A stretch of DNA of 64,000 nt from Rhodoferax sp. (GTDB taxonomy: Bacteria > Pseudomonadota > Gammaproteobacteria > Burkholderiales > Burkholderiaceae_C). Made by a program: the position numbers and the translations under genes. Below are positions 10,065 to 19,496 of this stretch, in pieces. The notes beneath the pieces were generated by a model that saw nothing but the letters and a program-made list of their open reading frames with translations, did no database searches and was not told the origin of the DNA. How positions within the stretch are numbered: the stretch's first letter is position 1; each line of letters opens with the position of its first letter. The DNA lies in NCBI RefSeq assembly GCF_030646845.1, contig NZ_JAUSLE010000004.1:105552-169551 (forward strand), read 5' to 3'.

Positions 10065-11030
10065 ATGAAGGCTTTTTACTCGGATCACTTCGTCCTGCCC
10101 CTGCCGCCGGGGCATCGCTTCCCCATGGCGAAATACGCCATGCTGCGCGATCAGGTGACGCAGGCCTTGCCAGCGGCGACGCTGCTGGAGGCGCCTGGTG
10201 CCAGTGATGGCGAATTGGCTTTGGTGCACAGCCCGGCCTACGTCGCCTCGATCATGGAAGGCAGCATTGCCGCCGCCGCCATGCGGGAGATTGGCTTCCC
10301 CTGGAGTCCTGCCATGGCGGAGCGCGCGCGTCGCTCGGTCGGGGCCACCGTCGCCGCCGTGCGCCGTGCGTTGACCGAGGGTATTGCCGCCAACCTGGCC
10401 GGGGGCACACACCGTGCCTATGCCGACAAGGGCGGCGGCTTTTGTGTATTCAATGACGTGGCCGTGGCCGCGCGGCTGGCGCAGGCCGAGTGGAGCCGGC
10501 CGGGCAGGGCCCCAGTCTCAGGGCAGTCAGGCGCGGTCCGCCGCCCGCCCTTGCGGGTGGCGGTGATTGATCTCGATGTGCACCAGGGCAATGGCACTGC
10601 CAGCATCTTCCGGGATGACGACAGCGTGTTCACCCTGTCGCTGCACGGCGACAAGAACTTTCCGTTTCGCAAGGAGAGCAGTGATCTGGATGTGGCGCTG
10701 CCCGATGGCTGTGGCGACGCCGACTACGCTGCGGCCCTGGATCGCGCCCTCGATGAACTGGCGGGCCGCTTTGATCCCGGACTGGTGATCTTTCTGGCCG
10801 GTGCGGACCCGTTCGAGGGCGACCGGCTGGGCCGGCTCAAACTCAGCATCGATGCGCTGGAGGCGCGTGACCGGCGGGTCTTTGACTGGTGCTTTGCCCG
10901 GCGCATTCCGCTGGCCTTCGTCATGGCCGGTGGCTACGGCGTGAAGATCGAGGACACCGTCCAGATTCAGCTCAACACCTATCGCATCGCGCTCGAATAC
11001 TGGCAACGCTGGCAGGCCTTGCCGGTTTGA
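10065..11030 (+). CDS. Histone deacetylase superfamily (acetylpolyamine/acetoin-type) hydrolase
   Basis: A 321-residue zinc hydrolase of the class II-like HDAC/AcuC/AphA superfamily. It begins with FYSDHFVLPLPPGHRFPMAK, contains LAGGTHRAYADKGGGFCVFND, the zinc ligands in VIDLDVHQGNGTASIF, the third ligand in AGADPFEGDRLGRL and the Gly-rich MAGGYG. In bacteria such proteins deacetylate small molecules or proteins; the substrate cannot be assigned. No Shine-Dalgarno is obvious before ATG 10065. It stands alone between phasin and a thioesterase gene. Confidence 0.88.
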   Translation: MKAFYSDHFVLPLPPGHRFPMAKYAMLRDQVTQALPAATLLEAPGASDGELALVHSPAYVASIMEGSIAAAAMREIGFPWSPAMAERARRSVGATVAAVRRALTEGIAANLAGGTHRAYADKGGGFCVFNDVAVAARLAQAEWSRPGRAPVSGQSGAVRRPPLRVAVIDLDVHQGNGTASIFRDDDSVFTLSLHGDKNFPFRKESSDLDVALPDGCGDADYAAALDRALDELAGRFDPGLVIFLAGADPFEGDRLGRLKLSIDALEARDRRVFDWCFARRIPLAFVMAGGYGVKIEDTVQIQLNTYRIALEYWQRWQALPV

Positions 11031-11080
11031 TGGCGGCGTGACAAAAGCGGGGGGCTGTCGCACTGGCAAAATCAGGCCCC

Positions 11081-11527
11081 ATGACTGAAATCAAATCTGA
11101 CAAACCGCAGGCCGCGCCGCGCAGTGCCTACAAGGTGTTTCGCACCATCACCACGCGCTGGATGGACAACGACGCCTACGGCCACGTGAACAACGTGGTC
11201 TATTACAGCTGGTTCGACACCGCAGTGAATGCCTACCTGATCGAGCAGGGCGTGCTCGACATCCATCAGGGCGAGACCATCGGTCTGGTGATCGAGACCC
11301 AGTGCAACTACTTCTCCTCGCTGGCCTTTCCGCAGACGGTGGAGGCAGGCATTCGCGTGGCCCGACTGGGCACCAGCAGCGTTCGCTACGAAGTCGGCCT
11401 GTTTGCGCAGGGCGAGCCCCTCACCGCCGCCAAGGGGCACTTCATCCATGTGTATGTGGACAAGCAGACCCGCCGCCCCGTGCCCTTGCCTTTGAACCTC
11501 AAAACTGTTCTGGAGACCCTTGTATGA
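11081..11527 (+). CDS. 4HBT-type acyl-CoA thioesterase
   Basis: A 148-residue hotdog protein of the 4-hydroxybenzoyl-CoA thioesterase group. The catalytic segment is RWMDNDAYGHVNNVVYYSWF, with Asp in the DNDAYGHVNN motif as the expected nucleophile or base, followed by the helix FDTAVNAYL and strands containing SSVRYEVGLF. It hydrolyses a cytoplasmic acyl-CoA. The stop overlaps the start of the nitroreductase gene (ATGA), so both are translated together. Confidence 0.87.
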   Translation: MTEIKSDKPQAAPRSAYKVFRTITTRWMDNDAYGHVNNVVYYSWFDTAVNAYLIEQGVLDIHQGETIGLVIETQCNYFSSLAFPQTVEAGIRVARLGTSSVRYEVGLFAQGEPLTAAKGHFIHVYVDKQTRRPVPLPLNLKTVLETLV

Positions 11528-12219
11528 CCCAAACCATCGTGGATGCCGCGATCACCTCGCGCATGTCGGTCCGCGTCTTTACCCCGCAAGCGGTTGCGCG
11601 CCAGACCCTGACCGATCTGCTGCAGGTGGCCAGCCGGGCACCCTCGGGCACCAACACCCAGCCCTGGAATGTGTACGTGCTGCAGGGTGCCAGCCGCGAC
11701 TCCCTGTGCGAGAAGGTGTGCGCCGCCCACGATGCCATTCGTGCCAATCCGGCGCTGGCCGCCGACTACCGCGAAGAGTACGACTACTACCCGGAGAAAT
11801 GGGTCAGCCCCTACATTGACCGCCGGCGCGAGAACGGCTGGGGGCTGTATGGCCTGCTGGGCATTGGCAAGGGCGACAAGGACAAGATGCATCTGCAGCA
11901 CCAGCGCAACTACAAGTTTTTTGATGCGCCGGTCGGCCTGATGTTCACGCTGGACCGCGTCATGGGCCGCGGCTCGCTGGTGGACTACGGCATGTTTCTG
12001 CAGAACATCATGGTGGCCGCGCGGGGTCACGGTCTGCACACCTGCCCGCAGGCGGCGTGGAACGGCTTCGCCAAAATCATCCTGCCGCATATCGGGGCCG
12101 GTGCCGACGAGATGCTGGTCTGCGGCATGGCGCTGGGCTATGCCGATGAGAGCGACGTGGTGAATACCTTTCACACGCCCCGGGTGCGGGTGGAAGAGTT
12201 CACGCACTGGCTGGAGTGA
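11524..12219 (+). CDS. Nitroreductase-family flavoprotein
   Basis: A 231-residue FMN-dependent NAD(P)H oxidoreductase of the nitroreductase superfamily. N-terminal ITSRMSVRVFTPQAV and SRAPSGTNTQPWNVYVL form the FMN phosphate site; the C-terminal half has GLHTCPQAAWNGF and CGMALGYAD, also flavin contacts. The ATG at 11524 overlaps the preceding stop. The family reduces nitroaromatics, quinones or enones; the physiological substrate is unknown, though pairing with a thioesterase hints at aromatic or acyl-CoA metabolism. Confidence 0.88.
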   Translation: MTQTIVDAAITSRMSVRVFTPQAVARQTLTDLLQVASRAPSGTNTQPWNVYVLQGASRDSLCEKVCAAHDAIRANPALAADYREEYDYYPEKWVSPYIDRRRENGWGLYGLLGIGKGDKDKMHLQHQRNYKFFDAPVGLMFTLDRVMGRGSLVDYGMFLQNIMVAARGHGLHTCPQAAWNGFAKIILPHIGAGADEMLVCGMALGYADESDVVNTFHTPRVRVEEFTHWLE

Positions 12220-12277
12220 GCGGGGCCACCCGTTGGACCCCATTCACCTCTTCAGCATGCGTGGCACCAGGTCGTAG

Positions 12278-14116
12278 ATGACTTTCATCGCCATCCAGTG
12301 CCTCAACGGCCTGAGCTACGCCACGACCCTGTTCCTGATGGCCGCGGGCCTGACGCTGATTTTTGGCGTCACCCGCATCGTGAACTTTGCCCATGGCAGC
12401 TTCTTCATGCTGGGGGCGCTGTTCACCGCGCACTGGGTGACCCGCTGGTACCCGGCCTGGGGTGACAGTGCACTGCTGTACGCATTTGCTATGCTTTTGG
12501 GAGCTATCGGCGCAGGTATTGCGGGGGCTGTGGCCGAATTTGTCTTGTTAAGACGGCTGTACGGCGCCCCCGAGTTGTACCAGCTGGTGGCCACCTTCGG
12601 CCTGAGCCTGACCCTGTCTGACGCCATGCGCTGGGGCTTTGGGCCCGAGGAGGTGTTTGCGCCGCGCTTTCCCGGGCTCAAGGGATCGGTGGAGTTGTGG
12701 GGCGAGTACTTTCCGCAATACCAGCTGCTCACCATCGCGCTGGGGCCGCTCGTCTGGCTGGGGCTGTATCTGTGGCTGCACCGCACGCGGTTTGGCCAGC
12801 GGCTGCGCGCGGCCACGCAGGACCGCGCCATGCTGGCGGCCCTGGGGGTGAACCCGAAGCCGCTGATGCTGGGCGCCGTGGTGGTGGGCTGCATGCTGGC
12901 CGGCCTGGGCGGTGCCCTGCAGTTGCCGCGCGAACCGGCGACCCTGCAGATGGATGTGAACGTGGTGGTGGAAACCTTTGTGGTGGTGGTCACCGGCGGG
13001 CTGGGCAGCATTGCCGGGGCTTTTTTTGCCGCGCTGCTGATCGGGCTGGTGCATGCCCTGGGGATCAGTTTCTTCCCGCAGGCGACGCTGGTGCTGGTGT
13101 TTTTGACCATGGCGGTGGTGCTGGTGGTGCGGCCCATGGGTCTGTTCGGCAAGGCGCTGGATGCGGGCCCCAAGGAGATCGCGCAGAAGTTCAGCCGGGC
13201 CCCCGTGAAACGGGCGTGGTCAGCGATGACTTTCATAGCGATTGGCATCGCCTTGAGTGCCGTCTGGTGGGCGGGTGGCTACTGGCAATCGCTGGCGGCG
13301 GATGGCCTGATCCTGTTGATTTTTGGCATCAGCCTGCAAGCCATGATGGCGCTGGGCGGGCTGGTCAGCTTTGGCCACGCGGCGTTCTTCGCGCTCGGGG
13401 CCTATGGCGCGGCGCTGGCGCACGGCAACTGGGGCGTGTCGCTGCCGCTGGCCCTGGCCACCGGTTGCGCCGCCGCCCTGGCCGTGGCGGCGGTGTTTGG
13501 CGCCGTGGTGGTGCGCAGCAGCGGTGTCTATCTGGCCATGCTGTCGCTGGCGCTGGCGCAAGTCGTGTGGGCCACGGCCACGCAATGGGTGAGCCTGACC
13601 GGCGGTGACAACGGCGTCATCGGCCTGAACCTGGTGGTGGACGACACACGCACGGTGTTTTATTTCTTGCTGGTGGGCCTGGCCTTGCTCAGTGTCTGGG
13701 CCTTGGGCCGTTTGAGCCGTTCCAGCCTGGGTGCCGCATTGCAGGCGGTGCGCGATGCACCGGTGCGCGCGCAAGCCAGTGGTTTGCCGGTGGGCTGGAT
13801 CAAATACCGCATCTTTGTCGAAAGCGCCGTGCTGGCTGCGCTGGCAGGCGGCCTGTTTGCGGCGCACAAGGGCGCGGTGTTTCCATCCGTTGCCAATGTT
13901 GTCACCTCGCTGGATGCCCTGCTCGTGGTGCTGCTGGGCGGCGTGCACCAGCTGTGGGGTGTGGCAGCGGGCAGCGCCGTGCTGGTCTGGGCCGGCGCCG
14001 AGCTGGGGCGCGGCTTTGACTACTGGCGTGGTGCCCTGGGCCTGTTTGTGATGGTCATCATGGTCGTGTCGCCGTCCGGTCTGCTGGGCTTGATCACGCG
14101 GTGGAGGCGGGCATGA
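12278..14116 (+). CDS. Branched-chain amino acid-type ABC permease, LivH-LivM fusion
   Basis: A 612-residue membrane protein that joins both permease subunits of a HAAT-family importer. Residues 1 to about 290 are LivH-like (NGLSYATTLFLMAAGLTLIFGVTRIVNFAHGSF shortened here as GLTLIFGVTRIVNFAHGSF; later VVVVTGGLGSIAGAFFAALL). Residues about 310 to 612 are LivM-like (GLVSFGHAAFFALGAYGAAL; SLDALLVVLLGGVHQLWG). A repeat copy at 12483-12540 encodes part of the LivH half. Its stop overlaps the ATP-binding gene start (ATGA). No binding protein gene is near, so the substrate is unknown. Confidence 0.9.
   Translation: MTFIAIQCLNGLSYATTLFLMAAGLTLIFGVTRIVNFAHGSFFMLGALFTAHWVTRWYPAWGDSALLYAFAMLLGAIGAGIAGAVAEFVLLRRLYGAPELYQLVATFGLSLTLSDAMRWGFGPEEVFAPRFPGLKGSVELWGEYFPQYQLLTIALGPLVWLGLYLWLHRTRFGQRLRAATQDRAMLAALGVNPKPLMLGAVVVGCMLAGLGGALQLPREPATLQMDVNVVVETFVVVVTGGLGSIAGAFFAALLIGLVHALGISFFPQATLVLVFLTMAVVLVVRPMGLFGKALDAGPKEIAQKFSRAPVKRAWSAMTFIAIGIALSAVWWAGGYWQSLAADGLILLIFGISLQAMMALGGLVSFGHAAFFALGAYGAALAHGNWGVSLPLALATGCAAALAVAAVFGAVVVRSSGVYLAMLSLALAQVVWATATQWVSLTGGDNGVIGLNLVVDDTRTVFYFLLVGLALLSVWALGRLSRSSLGAALQAVRDAPVRAQASGLPVGWIKYRIFVESAVLAALAGGLFAAHKGAVFPSVANVVTSLDALLVVLLGGVHQLWGVAAGSAVLVWAGAELGRGFDYWRGALGLFVMVIMVVSPSGLLGLITRWRRA
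12483..12540 (-). repeat. Interspersed comamonad-type repeat, copy C (inside livHM, reverse)
   Basis: On the minus strand it reads AATTCGGCCACAGCCCCCGC, then CCTGCGCCGATAGCTCCC and AAAAGCATAGCAAATGC, aligning over its whole length with copies E and H. It lies within a transmembrane region of the LivH half and keeps the frame (AFAMLLGAIGAGIAGAVAEF). Confidence 0.55.
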
Positions 14117-14943
14117 CGCTGCAAGTGCGCAATCTGCTCAAGCACTTTGATGGCGTGCAGGCCGTGCGCGGCGTCAGTTTTGAGGTGGGTGCCGGCGAGT
14201 GCGTGGCCCTGATCGGTCCCAATGGCGCGGGCAAGTCCACCACCTTTGCCTGCATTGCCGGGCAGCACCGCTTGACGAGCGGTGAAGTGCTGTGGGCGGG
14301 GGAGCGCATCGACCGCCTGAGTCCGGCGCAACGGCTGGCGCGTGGCGTGGCCCGCACTTTTCAGGTGGCGCAGACTTTTGAAGCACTCACCGTGCTACAA
14401 AATGTGCAGCTGCTGCTGCAGGCGCCACGGGGGCTGGCGGCCTGGAACATCCTTGACGCCATGCCGCTTGAGGCAGCTCATGCCCTGCTGGCCCGCGTGG
14501 GTCTGCAGGACCTGGCCCAGGCCGACGTGCTCGGACTGTCCTATGGCGCCAAGAAGCGACTGGAGCTGGCGATGGCGCTGGCGGGCGTGGTGGGCGCCGA
14601 TGTCGCTTACCCGAAATCCGGCGCCCAGTTGCTGCTGCTTGACGAACCCGCTGCCGGGCTGGCCGGACCGGAGCGCGCGGCCCTGATGGCGCTGGTGAAG
14701 TCGCTGGCCCATGACGCGCCGGCGGCGGACTCCACTGCGGCAGGGATGGCCGTGCTCTACACCGAACACAATATGGACGCGGTCTTCGGCGTTGCCGACA
14801 GGGTGCTGGTGCTGATTGACGGCCAGCTCGCCGCGCAGGGTTCGCCGCACGAGATCGCGCAAAACGAGACGGTGCGCACGCGTTATCTGGGCCGGGCGGG
14901 TCATATGGCCTTGTCAGACCGTGCCGATGGAGGCCACCCTTGA
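14113..14943 (+). CDS. ABC transporter ATP-binding protein, LivG type
   Basis: A 276-residue ATPase of a branched-chain amino acid-type importer. Walker A GPNGAGKSTTF, Q-loop VARTFQVAQTF, signature LSYGAKKRLELAMAL, Walker B LLLLDEPAAGL and switch His in YTEHNMDAVFGVADRV are all present. About a dozen extra residues (VGADVAYPKSG) precede Walker B compared with typical LivG. The ATG at 14113 overlaps the permease stop and follows GGAGG. The downstream LivF-like gene overlaps by one base. Confidence 0.92.
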   Translation: MTLQVRNLLKHFDGVQAVRGVSFEVGAGECVALIGPNGAGKSTTFACIAGQHRLTSGEVLWAGERIDRLSPAQRLARGVARTFQVAQTFEALTVLQNVQLLLQAPRGLAAWNILDAMPLEAAHALLARVGLQDLAQADVLGLSYGAKKRLELAMALAGVVGADVAYPKSGAQLLLLDEPAAGLAGPERAALMALVKSLAHDAPAADSTAAGMAVLYTEHNMDAVFGVADRVLVLIDGQLAAQGSPHEIAQNETVRTRYLGRAGHMALSDRADGGHP

Positions 14944-15605
14944 TGGTTGCGACAAAGTCATTGACTGCGCCGACGCCCATCCTGGCGGTGCAAGACCTCA
15001 GTGTCTGGTACGGCGCGGCGCAGGCGCTGTTTGACGTGTCACTGAATGTGGGCGTTGGCGAACTGGTGGTGCTGCAGGGACTCAACGGCGCCGGTAAATC
15101 CACGCTTCTTCAAGCCATTATGGGTCTTAGCCCCCGTGTATCGGGCGTCATTAGCTATGAAAATAATAGCATCTCCACCTGGGAATCGCACCGCCGGGCA
15201 CAGGCGGGCCTGGGCTACGTGGCCGAAGACCGCCGCCTGTTCACCGGGCTGACCGTGCACGAGAACCTGCGGGTGGCCGCCCGGGGCGATGTGGATGCCA
15301 ACGAAGCGCGGGTGCTGGCCCTGTTCCCGGCGCTGAAGACCATGCTGCGCCGCCTGAGCAGCCAGATGAGCGGCGGCGAGCAGCAAATGCTGGCCATCGC
15401 CCGCACGCTCATGACCTCACCGCGGCTGCTCCTGCTGGACGAACCGTGCGAAGGCATTTCGCCAGTGCTAGTCGAATCCATTGTGGACGCGCTGCTGCTG
15501 CTGCGGGCCCAGGGCATGCCGATGCTGGTGGCCGAGCAAAACAATCTGCTGGCTGACCGCGCAGACCGGGTAATTACGCTGGTGGCGGGGCAGCTTAGCC
15601 CTTAA
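14943..15605 (+). CDS. ABC transporter ATP-binding protein, LivF type
   Basis: A 220-residue ATPase, the second motor subunit of the LivHM/G/F importer. It has LSVWYGAAQALFDVSL, Walker A GLNGAGKSTL (Leu in place of the usual Pro-free NG loop start), the LivF-type Q-loop area GYVAEDRRLFTGLTVHENL, signature MSGGEQQMLAIARTLM, and Walker B LLLLDEPCEGISP. The segment GLSPRVSGVISYENNSIST is encoded by repeat copy D (15123-15172). Start ATG 14943 overlaps the previous TGA. Confidence 0.92.
   Translation: MVATKSLTAPTPILAVQDLSVWYGAAQALFDVSLNVGVGELVVLQGLNGAGKSTLLQAIMGLSPRVSGVISYENNSISTWESHRRAQAGLGYVAEDRRLFTGLTVHENLRVAARGDVDANEARVLALFPALKTMLRRLSSQMSGGEQQMLAIARTLMTSPRLLLLDEPCEGISPVLVESIVDALLLLRAQGMPMLVAEQNNLLADRADRVITLVAGQLSP
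15123..15172 (+). repeat. Interspersed comamonad-type repeat, copy D (inside livF)
   Basis: GGTCTTAGCCCCCGTGTATC is followed by GCGTCATTAGCTATGAAAAT and AATAGCAT. The second half is nearly identical to copy E (GCGCCATTAGCTATCCTTTT then AATAGCAA). It lies in frame within the ATP-binding gene, downstream of the Walker A codons. Confidence 0.7.
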
Positions 15606-15614
15606 AGTCTGACC

Positions 15615-16853
15615 ATGATCATCACCAGTCTCCTTGACACCGACCTGTACAAGTTCACCATGATGCAAGTGGTGTTGCACCAGTTCCCGGGCGCGCAGGC
15701 CGAGTACAAATTCAAGTGCCGCAACCCGGGCATCGACCCCGCCACCGGTCAGGCGGCGCGCAACCTGGCCGCGCATGCCAATGAAATCCGGGAGGAAATC
15801 CGTTCGCTGTGCGGCCTGCATTTCCAGGACGCCGAACTGGCCTACCTGCGCTCGCTGCGCTTCATCAAGAGCGACTTCGTGGATTTTCTGGGGCTGTTCA
15901 AGCTCAACGAAAAATACATCACCGTCACGGCGCTGCCCTCGGGCGAGATTGACATTGCGATCCAGGGCCCGTGGCTGCACACCATCCTGTTTGAAATCCC
16001 GGTGCTCGCCATCGTCAACGAGGTCTACTTCCGCAATACGCAAAAACTGCCGGACCTGATGGCGGGGCGTCAACGACTGGACGTCAAGATCGGGCAACTG
16101 CGTTCGGAGGGTTTGAGCGATCTGAAAATTGCCGACTACGGTACGCGCCGGCGTTTTTCCGTGGCCTGGCATGAAGAGGTCTTGCGCGTTCTGTCGGCCC
16201 GCCTGGGCACGGGCCAGAGCCCCGGCAATGTTCCGGGCACGGCAGGGCAATTCGCGGGCACCAGCAATGTGCTGTTCGCCATGAAGCTGGGCCTGACACC
16301 GCTGGGCACCATGGCGCATGAGTACCTGCAAGCGTGCCAGGCGCTGGGCCCGCGTCTGCGCGACAGCCAGATCTATGCCTTCGAGTCCTGGGCCAAGGAG
16401 TACCGCGGCGACCTCGGCATTGCGCTGAGCGATGTCTACGGCATGAGCGCCTTCCTGCGCGACTTTGACCTGTACTTCTGCAAGCTGTTTGACGGTGCCC
16501 GCCACGACAGTGGTGACCCCTTCCAGTGGGGTGAGCGCATGATCGACCACTACATCCGCAACCGGGTCGACCCGCGTACCAAAACCCTGATCTTCAGCGA
16601 TGCCCTGACCATACCGCGCACCATCGAGCTCTACCAGCAGTTCAAGGGGCGCTGCCAGCTGGCCTTTGGTATTGGCACCAATCTGACCAACGACCTCGGC
16701 TACGAGCCGCTGCAAATCGTCATCAAGATGGTGCGCTGCAATGGCCAGCCGGTGGCGAAGCTCAGCGATACGCCGTCCAAGGACATGTGCGACGACGAGA
16801 AATACCTGGCCTACCTGCGTCAGGTGTTTGACATTCCCCAGCCGGCGACTTGA
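15615..16853 (+). CDS. pncB: Nicotinate phosphoribosyltransferase
   Basis: A 412-residue enzyme that makes nicotinate mononucleotide from nicotinate, PRPP and ATP in the NAD salvage pathway. The N-terminus [19 protein letters not shown] is diagnostic, and [16 protein letters not shown] contains the histidine that is phosphorylated in this family. Further conserved blocks are [36 protein letters not shown] and [12 protein letters not shown]. Length is normal. It follows the ABC genes by only nine bases but is unrelated in function. Confidence 0.96.
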   Translation: MIITSLLDTDLYKFTMMQVVLHQFPGAQAEYKFKCRNPGIDPATGQAARNLAAHANEIREEIRSLCGLHFQDAELAYLRSLRFIKSDFVDFLGLFKLNEKYITVTALPSGEIDIAIQGPWLHTILFEIPVLAIVNEVYFRNTQKLPDLMAGRQRLDVKIGQLRSEGLSDLKIADYGTRRRFSVAWHEEVLRVLSARLGTGQSPGNVPGTAGQFAGTSNVLFAMKLGLTPLGTMAHEYLQACQALGPRLRDSQIYAFESWAKEYRGDLGIALSDVYGMSAFLRDFDLYFCKLFDGARHDSGDPFQWGERMIDHYIRNRVDPRTKTLIFSDALTIPRTIELYQQFKGRCQLAFGIGTNLTNDLGYEPLQIVIKMVRCNGQPVAKLSDTPSKDMCDDEKYLAYLRQVFDIPQPAT

Positions 16854-16898
16854 TATTTGTCGTCATGAACTGCCACTTCTTCCGCTAGAAACCACCCC

Positions 16899-17879
16899 AT
16901 GAACAAACCCAAAATTCTTGTCGCCCGTGCCGTCTTCCCCGAAGTGATCGCCAAGTTGGCGCAGCACTTCGATGTCGAATCCAACCAGACCGATGAGCTC
17001 TGGACCAAAGCGCAGCTGACAGCGAAGCTGCAAGGCAAACAAGGCGTCTTCACCACCGGCGGCGAGCGCATTGACGCCGAGCTGCTGGCGGCCTGCCCCG
17101 ACCTGAAAATCTGCGCCAACATGGCCGTGGGTTACAACAATTTTGATCTCGACGCCATGACGGCGGCCGGGGTGCTGGGCACCAACGCGCCCGATGTGCT
17201 GACCGAGACCACGGCCGACTTCGGCTTTGCGTTGCTCATGGCCACGGCCCGGCGCATGGCGGAAGCTGAACACTTCCTGCGGGCAGGCCTTTGGACCAAG
17301 TGGAGCTACGACATGTTCGCCGGTTCCGACATCCACGGCGCCACGCTCGGCATCCTGGGCATGGGCCGCATCGGGCAGGGCATTGCCCGGCGCGGCGCTT
17401 ACGGCTTTGGCATGGAGGTGATTTACCACAACCGCTCACGGCTGGACGCGGCGACCGAGGCCGAGTGCCGGGCGAACTACGTCAGCAAGGAAGAACTGCT
17501 CAAGACGGCCGATCACCTGGTGCTGGTGCTGCCGTACTCGGCGGCCTCGCACCATGCCATTGGCGCGCCTGAGCTGGCGCTGATGAAACCTACCGCGACC
17601 CTGGTCAATATCGCGCGCGGCGGCATTGTGGATGACGCGGCCCTGGCGCATGCGCTGCGCAACAAGACCATTGCGGCAGCTGGACTCGATGTGTTTGAAG
17701 GCGAGCCCAAGGTGCACCCGGACTTGTTGACAGTGCCCAACGTGGTGCTGACGCCGCACATCGCCAGCGCCACCCTGCCCACGCGGCTGGCCATGGCCAA
17801 TCTGGCGGCGGACAACCTCATCGGGTTTTTGCTCAATAACAAGCCGCTGACACCGCTCAACGCCAAGGTGCCGATTTAA
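16899..17879 (+). CDS. D-2-hydroxyacid dehydrogenase (glyoxylate/hydroxypyruvate reductase type)
   Basis: A 326-residue NAD(P)H-dependent dehydrogenase. The Rossmann motif is GILGMGRIGQGIARRG; catalytic Arg lies in VNIARGGIVDDAAL, Glu in VFEGEP and His in LTPHIASAT. Overall it resembles glyoxylate reductase B/D-glycerate dehydrogenase, reducing glyoxylate or hydroxypyruvate. The Arg after the Rossmann beta-2 strand (YHNRSRLD) suggests NADPH preference. It is 45 bases downstream of pncB. Confidence 0.9.
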   Translation: MNKPKILVARAVFPEVIAKLAQHFDVESNQTDELWTKAQLTAKLQGKQGVFTTGGERIDAELLAACPDLKICANMAVGYNNFDLDAMTAAGVLGTNAPDVLTETTADFGFALLMATARRMAEAEHFLRAGLWTKWSYDMFAGSDIHGATLGILGMGRIGQGIARRGAYGFGMEVIYHNRSRLDAATEAECRANYVSKEELLKTADHLVLVLPYSAASHHAIGAPELALMKPTATLVNIARGGIVDDAALAHALRNKTIAAAGLDVFEGEPKVHPDLLTVPNVVLTPHIASATLPTRLAMANLAADNLIGFLLNNKPLTPLNAKVPI

Positions 17880-17993
17880 TTTTCAGAGCCTTGATCTGGC
17901 CGCGCTTTGCGTGGGGTCGACGCAGTAGACACGAACCGTTCACACGCCAGGGTTACATTGTCCGAATGACAGGCTTTCAAAAGAAGTGACCCC

Positions 17994-19322
17994 ATGAAGA
18001 AGATCAAGCTGGCGTATGTGGCTCTGTTCATCGCCCTCACCGGACTCTGGCTCATGGCCGACACCGTGTTGTCGACGGCGTACAGCTTCTTTGCCTTACG
18101 TGCTTCGCTCATCAACTACAGCGGAATCCTGGGTATCGGGGTCATGAGCGTGGCCATTATGCTGGCCGTCAGACCGGTGCTGTTCGAGCCGTATCTGGGC
18201 GGCCTGGACAAGATGTACCGGCTGCACAAATGGCTGGGCATCACCGGTCTGGTGATCTCCGTCATTCACTGGGCGTGGGCGCAGGTGCCGAAATGGCTGG
18301 TCGGTTCCGGCCTGATCGAGCGCCCCGTGCGCATACGACCGCCCGAGGAAACCGTGGCGATTTTCAAATACTTCCAAAGCCAGCGTGGCTTGGCGGAAGC
18401 CATTGGCGAATGGGCCTTCTACGCTGCTGTGGTGCTCATCATCCTGGCGCTGGTGAAGCGGTTTCCCTACCGCCACTTCTTCAAGACCCACCGCCTGCTG
18501 GCGATCGTGTACCTGTTCCTCGTGTTCCATGCCGTGGTGTTGATGAAGTTCAGCTTCTGGGGTGAAGTCGTTGGCCCGGTAATGGCGGTTTTGATGATCG
18601 GGGGCAGCGTTGCAGCTTTTGTCGTCTTGTTCAGACGGGTGGGGCAAAGCCGTCAGGCGGTGGGTGAGATCGAGGCCATCGCGCACCACAAGGATCTTCA
18701 GGTGATCGAGGTCACGATCCAGTTCAAGGGCCGCTGGGCCGGTCATGAGGCCGGGCAATTCGCCTTCGTGACCTTCGATGAGAAAGAGGGCGCGCACCCG
18801 TACACCATCTCTTCGGCCTGGAAGGGGGATGGGCGCATCGCGTTCATCATCAAGGGGCTGGGAGATTACACCCACACACTGTCTGCCGCCCTCAAAACCG
18901 GAGATGTCGTCAAGGTCGAGGGCCCCTATGGGCGCTTTAATTTCCGCAGCAGCAAGCCGCGTCAAATCTGGGTGGGCGGCGGCATCGGCATCACGCCCTT
19001 CATTGCCCGCATGAAGGTGCTGGCGAATCAGCCAGACGGCACGACCATCGACCTGTTCCACACCACTGCGGTGCTCGATGACGCAGCCATAGCCAAGCTG
19101 GAGCGCGACGCGCTGGCCGCGAATGTGCGGCTGCATGTGCTGGTGGACGCCAGGGATGGCCTGCTAAGCACAGAGCGCATATGTCAGGCCATTCCGGAAT
19201 GGCAATCCGCCGACGTTTGGTTCTGCGGCCCGGCGGGCTTTGGCCAGGCTTTGCGCAAGGACTTCATCGCCAGGGGGCTGCCCCCCGACGACTTCCATCA
19301 GGAGTTGTTCCACATCCGGTGA
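17994..19322 (+). CDS. Ferric reductase-like transmembrane flavocytochrome
   Basis: A 442-residue membrane oxidoreductase of the FRE/NOX type. The first 210 residues form six or seven helices with two likely haem-binding His pairs: HKWLGITGLVISVIH and HRLLAIVYLFLVFH. The cytoplasmic half holds an FAD domain (HPYTISSAW) and a ferredoxin-NADP reductase-type NAD domain (VGGGIGITPFIARMK; VWFCGPAGFGQALRKDF). It would pass electrons from NAD(P)H across the membrane to a metal or oxygen acceptor, which cannot be identified here. It stands alone. Confidence 0.87.
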   Translation: MKKIKLAYVALFIALTGLWLMADTVLSTAYSFFALRASLINYSGILGIGVMSVAIMLAVRPVLFEPYLGGLDKMYRLHKWLGITGLVISVIHWAWAQVPKWLVGSGLIERPVRIRPPEETVAIFKYFQSQRGLAEAIGEWAFYAAVVLIILALVKRFPYRHFFKTHRLLAIVYLFLVFHAVVLMKFSFWGEVVGPVMAVLMIGGSVAAFVVLFRRVGQSRQAVGEIEAIAHHKDLQVIEVTIQFKGRWAGHEAGQFAFVTFDEKEGAHPYTISSAWKGDGRIAFIIKGLGDYTHTLSAALKTGDVVKVEGPYGRFNFRSSKPRQIWVGGGIGITPFIARMKVLANQPDGTTIDLFHTTAVLDDAAIAKLERDALAANVRLHVLVDARDGLLSTERICQAIPEWQSADVWFCGPAGFGQALRKDFIARGLPPDDFHQELFHIR

Positions 19323-19496
19323 GCCTTCACCCGACGGCATGCAATCGTTCGTCAACATTGGCGTTGCGTGCGAGAAGATGATCCAGAGCGACTTTTCCGG
19401 CGGGGCGCCGTCCAGTTTCTGCACGGCCGCCAGTCTTCACAGCAATTGAAACGCGAGCACCGCCTTGGACTGCTATTGGGCGGCTCGTGGTGTCCT

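Noticed and set aside
15468..16715. 415-codon open frame antisense to pncB
   Set aside because: Complement of a convincing nicotinate phosphoribosyltransferase gene; no recognisable domain.
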